DNA from: Henckelia pumila
Taxonomy: Eukaryota; Streptophyta; Magnoliopsida; Lamiales; Gesneriaceae
Assembly (NCBI RefSeq): GCF_033568475.1
Contig: NC_133122.1
Span: 156,171,361 to 156,235,360, forward strand
Direction: 5' to 3'
DNA: 64,000 bases
The translations under genes were made by a program, and so were the position numbers. The notes under the pieces were generated by a model. That model saw only the letters and a list, made by a program, of their open reading frames with translations. It did not search any database and was not told the origin of the DNA. This document shows, in pieces, positions 57,000-64,000 of this stretch (position 1 is the first letter of the stretch; the number at the start of each line of letters is the position of its first letter).

Positions 57000-58298
57000 T
57001 ATTGAAAACAAAGGGCTCGAGTTGGCTTAATGCTAGAGATCGGAATACCTCATACTTTCACCGACGTGCATCCAGGAGAAAACAAAAAAAATCGTATTAT
57101 TGGACTTCTAAATTCCAATAACCATTGGATCTCAAATCCCTCTGAGGTGGCCGATATGATTAAATCTTACTATGAAAACCTTTTCTCCTCTTCGTCTCCT
57201 ACAGCAGAAGCTATCGATCTAGTTACCCAGATTATTGATCATAGACTCTCTCCTGCCATGGTGGAGATGATGGATGCCCCTTTCTCAGCTGATGAGGTCA
57301 AGTTAGCTTTGTTCAATATGAAACCATGGAAAGCTCCGGGTCCGGACGGGTTTCACGCGGGGTTTTTCCAAGAACAGTGGCCTTTGTTGGGTCATCACAT
57401 TAACAATACTTGTCTTTGTATTCACAATGATGGACTCTCATATGGTGATCTCAATTATACATTTGTAGTCCTTATTCCAAAGACTTCTCCAGCATTATCA
57501 CTTACTCATTTCCGCCCCATCAGCTTATGCAATGTTTTAGCTAAGATCATTGCCAAGGTGTTGGCTAACAGGCTCAAAAAACTTCTCCCTTTTACCATTT
57601 CCCCCGAGCAAAGTGCTTTTGTTCCCGGTCGTCAAATTCTTGATAATGTTATGCTAGATTTAAACCAAGTCAAGGTCTTCGACAAGGCTGCCCCTTAGCC
57701 CCTTATCTCTTTCTATTTTGTGCAGAAGGACTGAGTAGCCTTATGAAATAAAATATAATGTCGATGTGAGTTTATTCAGAGGGATAATATATGCAAGGAC
57801 ATCTCCAGTTATTAGTCACTTGTATTTTGCAGATTATAGTCTTTTCATGGGCATAGATAATGAGCATAATTGCATCAAAATCCAAGATATTGTTTCGAGC
57901 TATGCGACAGCTTCGGGCCAAGTGGTCAATCTCCATAATTATTCCATCATCTTCAGTCCTATATGACTTCAAATCAAAAACTTCTTGTCTTTGATACTTT
58001 GGGAATGTCTCCCAATGAATCTCATGAGCATTATCTAGGCCTTCCTGCCTTTGTTGGTCGGAGTAGAAATAAAGTCTTCATCAAACAAAGTATTTCCAGA
58101 AAACTACAATCTTGGCGTGGTAATATGTTCTCAGCAGCAGGTAGAGAGATCTTAATTAAGGCAGTCGTGCAAGCTACTTCTATTTATACCATGTCCGTTT
58201 TTAAAATCCCCAATGGTTTATGTCATTCTCTTCATATGATGATCTCTAAACTTTGGTGGGAAAATAACAATGATGATTGTGTTTATTGGACTAAATGA
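57000..58298 (+). pseudogene. LINE ORF2 reverse transcriptase, partly deleted
   Basis: Resumes after the Tekay-like insertion with WLNARDRNTSYFHRRAS and shifts frame in an A-run (about 57078-57088). From 57030 it gives FNMKPWKAPGPDGFHAGFFQ, VVLIPKTSPALSLTHFRPIS and EQSAFVPGRQILDNVML. The middle of RT is then missing, and the sequence resumes (57800 on) with SHLYFADYSLFMGI. There the catalytic F-A-D-D has become FADY, losing the second Asp. At 57963-58298 the thumb-like region follows (HYLGLPAFVGRSRNKVF, LQSWRGNMFSAAGREILIKA). Confidence 0.9.
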
Positions 58299-59815
58299 GA
58301 TCAGTTATGTAAATCAAAATCACAGGGAGGGATGGGATTTAGAGATTTCCGGAAATTCAACCAAGCACTTATTGCCAAACAACGATGGAGATTAATCCAA
58401 AATCCTACATCTCTTCTCGCAAGGTTGTTAAGAGCTAAATATTTTCCTACATCTGATTTTTTAGATGCTTCATTGGGAAATACTCCATCATACGTTTGGA
58501 GAAGCTTGATTTGGGGACGTGACTTACTTAAAAAAAGACTAAGATGGAAGATTGGTCCTGGTCATTTAATCCGAGTTTTCAAAGATTCATGGTTCTTGAG
58601 GCCTCTCACTTTTAAACCAATCACAATTCCAGCTTCAACTTTTGAGAATTTAAGAGTGAGTGATCTTCAAATAGAATCGGGCCATTGGAATTGGGCTTTA
58701 ATTTATCAAATCTTCTAGCAAATAGATATGGCAGAATTTAAAAAATTTCCCATCTTTGCTTTATCTGGCATTGATAAGTTGATTTGGCATTATGGTTCTA
58801 ACGATGTTTACTCGGTTAAATCAGGTTATTTTTTGGCAATGGAAGATGGGGTTGAGACGAGTGTTGGCTGTTCGAGTGGCATGTCTCGGTACTTTCGAAA
58901 GCTTTGGCACTTGAATGTTCAAAGCAAGATCAAGGTTTTTTATGGAAAGCCATCCATGCTATATTGACTACTCGATTTCATCTTGCTGCGAGGGGTATCA
59001 AAGTGGACAGTGTTTGCCCACTTTGTGATAAATATCCAGAATATAGCTTTCATGCTCTATGGCTATGCATTGGTGCGCAGGAGGTGTGGGAAAATTCAGC
59101 TGTATGGCCGATTTTATCAAGTTTCAAAGGAAAATATTATTTTGATCTTTGGCAGTGGGTAATACTTTCGGGAAATGCGGATGATTTAGGTTGTTTTGCT
59201 ATGATCTTCTGGAGTATTTGGTTGGCCAGAAACCAACTTTTTCACTTGGGTACGAAGCTACAACCTATTGATGTGGTTTCTCGAGCGAGTTTTCTTTGGA
59301 CACAATTCCTATCATGTCAGCGTGTTGATGCACCAAAGATTATGATTTCTACTCCTCTTTTTTGGCAAACTCCCCCAGCAGGTACTATAAAGATCAACGT
59401 CGATGCGGCTGTGGTGAATGGTTCTTCGAGAGTGGGTTTGGGTGTAGTTGTTAGGGATGATCAGGGAGTTGTGTTAATAGCTTTCACCAAGACTTTGGAA
59501 GGCTATTTTTCGGTTCATTTAGCAGAGCTCTTGACAGTTAGGGAAGGATTGCTTTTGGCTTCTCAACAATCTTGGAATCATGTTATCATTGAAACCGATG
59601 CGAGTAATGTGGCTAAATCCATTACTGGTTCACTTTGTCTTGTTGAGGATGAAAGTATTGTTTCCTTCATCCATCAACTCAGCTCAAGATTCTCAAGTTT
59701 TCGAGTTCAACTGTGTCGCCGCAATGCTAATGGAGTTGCACATATCTTGGCTGCTGATGGTTTAACATTGAGTGTGGACTTCTTGTATAAGAATTGTTTG
59801 TCCTTTAAAGATTAG
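58299..59815 (+). pseudogene. LINE ORF2 C-terminal part: zinc finger and RNase H domain
   Basis: 58332-58718 gives GFRDFRKFNQALIAKQRWRL and RSLIWGRDLLKKRLRWKIG. A stop and a frameshift near 58930 follow. 58904-59815 is then open for 303 codons: FHLAARGIKVDSVCPLCDKY (zf-RVT, Cys pair and following His/Cys), then KINVDAAVVNGSSRVGLGVV, HLAELLTVREGLLLA and VIIETDASNVAKS. The catalytic Asp/Glu/Asp of the plant L1 RNase H are all present. It ends with a TAG at 59813 and an A-run. Confidence 0.9.
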
Positions 59816-59875
59816 AAAATCTGTACTTTTGGACATGATCAATGTTTAATAATAATTTTGTTGGTTAAAAAAAAC

Positions 59876-59886
59876 AATATTCTCTT
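59876..59886. repeat. LINE target-site duplication, right
   Basis: AATATTCTCTT, exact copy of 30961-30971. Confidence 0.88.
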
Positions 59887-60019
59887 CCTTTCCTTTTGTT
59901 TCCAAAAATTATAATAAATGTTTCAGTTTAGATAGTTCCATCATCTTTTTGTTTTGTTTTGTTTTGTTTTCCTAGATTCAAGGCCAATAGTATTTCTACA
60001 ATTTCAACTTAATTCCTTA

Positions 60020-60552
60020 GGAAAATGTTCAATGATGATGTGAGGATGTTGGTATGATGAAGTTGATAACTTCATTGCATGTCGATGTCAGCGATGATAT
60101 CTTCATCTTATGGTTCTACGAGGGTTAGATGATGTTGCAATATTAATTTTTTATGTTAAAATATTGATTTTATTTCATAAAATAAATGAAAATTTAAAAA
60201 TAAAATTACATATAATTAAAAAATTAAAATTACACATAATTAAAATTTTAAAAATATTATTTAACATAACACACATAAATTAAAAACAAACAAATTAATT
60301 ATTCATCTTCATGATTCACCACCATTATTTTTATATTATTTTTTAAATATTAAAACGGTCAGGTTAAATTTGGCCATAAAAAGTTTTAAAAAAATAAAAT
60401 AAAATAAAAAAATGAGCAGGCGAGACTTTAGCGCGTGGGCCCCGTCCGATTTATCGCATGAGGAGTGTTCCTCGTGAGATGAGGGGCGAGGAAATCAAAT
60501 GGGCGAGGAAGCCCACTTCCTTGTTGGGCTTTCTCACCCATTGAACATGCCC
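60020..60552. mobile_element. Harbinger-related non-autonomous element
   Basis: Left GGAAAATGTTCAATG and right CATTGAACATGCCC form imperfect inverted ends, flanked by TTA (60017-60019) and TAA (60553-60555). The flanks do not match exactly. The interior is AT-rich, with AACGGTCAGGTTAAATTTGGC near 60355 and GC-rich terminal sequence (60420-60550), as in plant Harbinger ends. It lies 1.1 kb upstream of Harbinger coding remnants and may be the left end of that element. Confidence 0.5.
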
Positions 60553-60815
60553 TAAGACCTAGTTTTACTTGTAGCACCATTCAGTAGCATTAAATTTTAA
60601 TGGAAAGTATGTATTTATAGAGTTTTTTCTGTTTTATCGCACGAGAAAAACTCCTCGTGCGATGAGGGGCGAGGAAATCAAATGGGCGAGGAAGCCCACT
60701 TCCTCGCTGGGCTTCCTCGCTCATTGAACATGTCCTAAGGCCTAGTTTTACTTGTAGCACCATTCATGAGTAGCATTAAATTTTAATGGAAGGTATGTAT
60801 TTATAGAGTTTTTTT
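60450..60815. repeat. Tandem duplication, ~183-bp unit, of Harbinger end sequence
   Basis: The segment with GATGAGGGGCGAGGAAATCA, CGAGGAAGCCCACTTCC and CATTGAACATG is present at 60450-60632 and again at 60633-60815, offset 183 bp, with small differences. Each copy is preceded by a short hairpin of CCTCGTG/CACGAG type. Confidence 0.85.
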
Positions 60816-61027
60816 GGGTCCATTTAATGATTTTTTTTCGGAATCATTATTTAATCTTTCGTTGATGCAGTTTCTTCAATAAAAAATAGTTTTTATTTTT
60901 GATATAATATTATTTTTCTTCACTCATTTATATGAACAATACATTGATGAATTTTTTTAAAGAAAAACTGAGATGCCCATACAGCATTGATAGATTACGA
61001 TCATATTTTTTAAATATCTTGCTTAAT

Positions 61028-61072
<45 letters not shown>

Positions 61073-61700
61073 AATAAAAGTGAAAATTATGGCATGTGAT
61101 TTTTAAATTCCTTACATTTTTTATTTTCATATATTAAAAAAATATAGAACATCAGGGTATCTTTGTATTATAATATATATGTATATATTGTGAATGAATT
61201 TTAATTAAGGCACCTATAATGAAGGTTTATTTTTTTAATTAGGTTCAAAATTTGGAAAAAAAAATTGAATCCACTACCATTGTGGGTAGTGGCTTCATAG
61301 TTTTAAAAAAAAACAAACATGGTTCAAGTATATGAACCATGTTTAAATTTATACATTGTTGAAAAGTTTAGGGGAGAGTGTTCTCACTCTCCCCAAAACA
61401 CACGAAAATGCACATTTATGTGCGTCACACATGCGTGGGGCCTCGCGATTAGCAGATTTATCTTTTTTTTTAAAAAAAATATATATATGTTTTTAAACAT
61501 ATTTGTTTTTTATAAAATTTTGTTCACAAAATTTACCCCTTACGTTGTTTTCATATTTTTTGTTTTAATATTTTTACAAATTTATCAAGAAGGGCTAGTA
61601 CAGAAAGAACTGGCACAGAAAAAAAGTCCACGACGCCGACCTCTCTAACCAAGTCTCATTTGCTAGAAAATTCATCTCCACTTGGACTCAAGAATATGCA
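60816..61700. other. Intergenic, AT-rich
   Basis: (TA)n tract 61029-61070. A short inverted repeat, CCACTACC / GGTAGTGG, lies around 61270-61293. No gene is seen. Confidence 0.5.
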
Positions 61701-62463
61701 ATGAGAACAATGAACCACAATAAAAAAAGGTTTCTTGGTCACTCCAAGAAAGAAAAGGTCTTTGCAACGTCATGGGTATGTATTAGCACTGAACCGAGAA
61801 TGGGTAATTCTAAGAAGATGGAACAATTGTGGGCGAGGATCGCAGTGGAGTACAACAAAAATCGTCCCGCCAGAAATATTGAGAGACGATGGCCACAACT
61901 AAAATCACATTTCTTTCACACGAAAAAATGGTGTCGTCGTTTAACGGAATATACAATAAATTTTGTAGCCAATGGGGAAGTGGTTGCAACAATGATGATA
62001 TACTTGTCAAGATGCATGAAGAATGGATGACTGAACCAAAGAACAAAAACAAACCATTCAAGTATGAACATGTGTGGAGGATTCTTGTAGAGTGTCAGAA
62101 GTTTGCTCCACAATCAATTGATCATTGCGGAATGAAAAAGGCAAAAACTTTCACTTCAAGGGCATTTACGTCCTCTTCAAATCAGGATATGAGTGTCGAT
62201 GAGGACAAAGAGAGAAGCCACAGTCAACCAATAGGTCAAAAAACCGCGAAAAAAGAAGGGCAAAGACAAATCTGCCGCATACGAAGAGTTGAAAGAAAGC
62301 ATTGGCAAAAATATAAAGGAATTTACAGCCTACACACAACAAAAATGGAATGAAATTAGATCTCACAACCAAACACGTGAGTATCAAATTCTTATGAAAG
62401 ATACTACCGGAATAACACAAGAGCAACTTCATATCCACATATTCATATATGTGACGAAATTAT
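61701..62463 (+). pseudogene. Harbinger Myb/NAM-like accessory gene, frameshifted
   Basis: Three frames in succession read as one protein. FATSWVCISTEPRMGNSKKM, EQLWARIAVEYNKNRPARN and ERRWPQLKSHF (trihelix/Myb-like DNA-binding part) come first. After a shift at about 61925 come SSFNGIYNKFCSQWGSGCNN and NKPFKYEHVWRILVECQKF. After a shift at about 62255 comes a basic, coiled tail (KDKSAAYEELKESIGKNIKE). This is the second gene of PIF/Harbinger elements, whose product helps the transposase enter the nucleus and bind ends. The transposase remnant follows 0.85 kb downstream on the same strand. Confidence 0.75.
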
Positions 62464-62574
62464 AAAGGAATTGGGCATTTAGTAGTTGTTAAATTTTTCG
62501 TACTTTGTTTTTTATTTTGTTTTTATCTTGCTATTTTTTGTTATTTGTGTTTTTTATTTGCTTGCATGTTGTTG

Positions 62575-62593
62575 TTGTTGTTGTTGTTGTTGT
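62575..62593. repeat. (TTG)n microsatellite
   Basis: Short run of about six units. Confidence 0.85.
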
Positions 62594-62746
62594 TTGTGCT
62601 TTTAATTTTCTAGTAATGTAATGTTATGTTTAAATTTTTGTAATGTCCTTTTTATACAATTTCATTGTTCTACTTTTATTTTGAATATTTTAGAATGAAA
62701 GACATATAATAATTAAATTTATCTTGTTCATAAAAAAAAAATTGAG

Positions 62747-63117
62747 ACTGACATCTAATATAATAATTGAGCACATACTAATAATTTAAATCAAGTAGTT
62801 GGTTACAACTATTGTTTGTTCAGATATATGAAATTGAATATGACATTGAATTGACACATAAACATTGAATTCAACATGAATCTGGCCTAACATATGACAA
62901 ATTGAAATCAATTTGAATCTGACAATGACATTGACTGACATCTAATATAATAATTGAGCTCATGCTAATAATTTAAATCGATTAGTTGGTTACAACTATT
63001 GTTTGTTCAAAGAAATGAATTTGAATCTGACATTGAATTGACACCTAAACATTGAATTCAACATGAATATGACCAAACATCTGACAAACTGAAATCAATT
63101 TGAATCGGACAATTACA
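62747..63117. repeat. Tandem duplication, ~187-bp unit
   Basis: ACTGACATCTAATATAATAA starts both copies (about 62747 and 62934). Each contains AGTTGGTTACAACTATTG and GAATTCAACATGAAT. It lies between the Harbinger accessory gene and the transposase, and no coding role is visible. Confidence 0.85.
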
Positions 63118-63314
63118 TTGAATTGTCACCTACCACCTTACCCTACCCTTCAATATTATCGAGGACAATAATAGATAGGCGTTACAAAGTATATACGATA
63201 CAAACCAGTCATTTAAGAATAGATTATATAATCAAGCACAGACTTCATATTCTTACACTACAAAACATTGAAACATTCGTATATAAAAAAAATTCTGCAG
63301 ATCACAATTCATTT

Positions 63315-64000
63315 CCCACCTTCGAAAGTGATGAATTCTTTGAAGTAGCGATGAACGATGACACAGACGAACAAATGATACTCCAGCAAGAACAAATGCT
63401 TCATATGGCAGTACAAAGTTCTTTTAGTGGATCGAAGAGGAAAAAATATGTGAAACGAGACCGCGAAGCCATACACGCTCGTCTTGTGAATGATTATTTC
63501 ACATAACAGCTGGTATGGAGCAACGAAGTATTCCGCCGACATTTTCGGATGCAAAAAGAGTTATTCTTGCACATAGTCAATGCATTGTAAAGTCATGATG
63601 AATATTTTCACTGGAGAGTCGATGCAACGTCAAGAAAAAACTTTTATTCACTTCAAAAATGCACGGTTGCTATTTGCCAACTAGCATATGGGGGCCCTGC
63701 AGATCATTATGATGAGTACTTAAAGGTTGCTAAACAATATCCATCGATTGCTTGTTCAACATTTGTCGATGCGTAATTGAAGTATTTGGTGAGCTATACC
63801 CTTGAAGGCCCAATGTTGATGATAAAAAAAACATTTGCTTGAAATGAACCTGTAGAGACATGGATTTCCTGGCATATTGGGTCGCCTTGATTGCATGCAT
63901 TGGGAATGAAAAAACTATTCGGTCGCTTGAAAAAGTCAATTTACACGAGTTGACCATGGAGTCCCCATAATAATTCTTGAAGTGGTCGCATCTGCAGACC
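63315..64000 (+). pseudogene. Harbinger transposase, 5' part, running off the window
   Basis: The frame through 63506 includes RDREAIHARLVNDYF; with stops ignored it continues EVFRRHFRMQKELFLHIVNA, DEYFHWRVDATSRKNFYSLQ and KCTVAICQLAYGGPADHYDE. After a frameshift, GFPGILGRLDCMHWE appears (63858-63905), carrying the first catalytic Asp of the DDE triad, then FTRVDHGVPIIILEVVASAD at the window end. This is the DDE_Tnp_4 family transposase of plant PIF/Harbinger elements. At least four in-frame stops make it inactive. The C-terminal half is outside the window. Confidence 0.85.

Larger units (their letters stand above)
30972..59875 (+). mobile_element. 5'-truncated L1-type LINE, host of the right nest
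   Basis: The LINE is split at 32377/57000 by the Tekay-like element; joined, its own sequence is about 4.3 kb. It starts inside ORF1 (NFPFGPWLRVVVD near 30990). ORF2 continues with endonuclease, a partly deleted RT, a zinc-finger region and RNase H, and it ends in a short A-run (59867-59874). The 11-bp TSD and A-tail are the signature of target-primed reverse transcription. Several frameshifts and stops make it dead. Confidence 0.92.

Overview
The window is plant nuclear DNA, almost certainly from a eudicot. It is AT-rich and dominated by plant-type transposons: Athila-like and Tekay/Del-like Ty3 elements, Ty1/copia elements primed by tRNA-iMet, L1-type LINEs, Tourist MITEs, a CACTA element and a PIF/Harbinger element. 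I cannot fix the species; a lamiid such as Lamiales is a guess from retroelement protein flavour only. No bacterial, organellar, rRNA, tRNA or CRISPR feature was seen.

Most of the 64 kb is two 'Russian doll' stacks of nested insertions, and nearly every level can be proved from target-site duplications (TSDs).

Left stack (1949-21419). A plus-strand Athila-like element (TSD AATTA) was hit in gag by a minus-strand Athila-like element (3954-16893; TSD AGGTT/AGGAT). The 5' LTR of that element was then hit by a copia-type element (11521-15937; TSD TATTG). All three have lost reverse transcriptase.

Middle (21420-30960). This holds a TRIM-like element, a hAT-like MITE, a 140-bp tandem duplication, two copies of one Tourist MITE, a decayed copia element, and one apparently intact host gene (30264-30701, minus, two exons, unknown function).

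Right stack (30972-59875). A 5'-truncated L1 LINE (11-bp TSD AATATTCTCTT) was split by a minus-strand Tekay-like Ty3 element (32378-56994; TSD AATAC). That element carries a solo LTR in its gag region (51931-54712; TSD CTGGT). Its 3' LTR carries a plus-strand Ty3 element (33427-46605) flanked by an abnormal 58-bp direct repeat. This last element carries a second solo LTR (42778-44987; TSD TTACT) and a non-autonomous CACTA element (36261-42125; TSD AGT). The CACTA element has captured host gene pieces: three consecutive exons of the SAGA adaptor ADA2 with introns, a full-length RPS28 coding region with two stops, and unidentified exons.

Right end (59876-64000). This has Harbinger-type terminal repeats, a decayed Harbinger Myb/NAM-like accessory gene, and the start of a decayed Harbinger transposase that runs off the window.

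The most unusual signal is a modular cassette: an ~80-nt conserved block followed by GC-rich inverted-repeat hairpins. It recurs in a copia-type element and in two unrelated Ty3 families. Further Ty3 LTRs carry hairpins of the same style, several sharing the stem GCTCGCTCGA.
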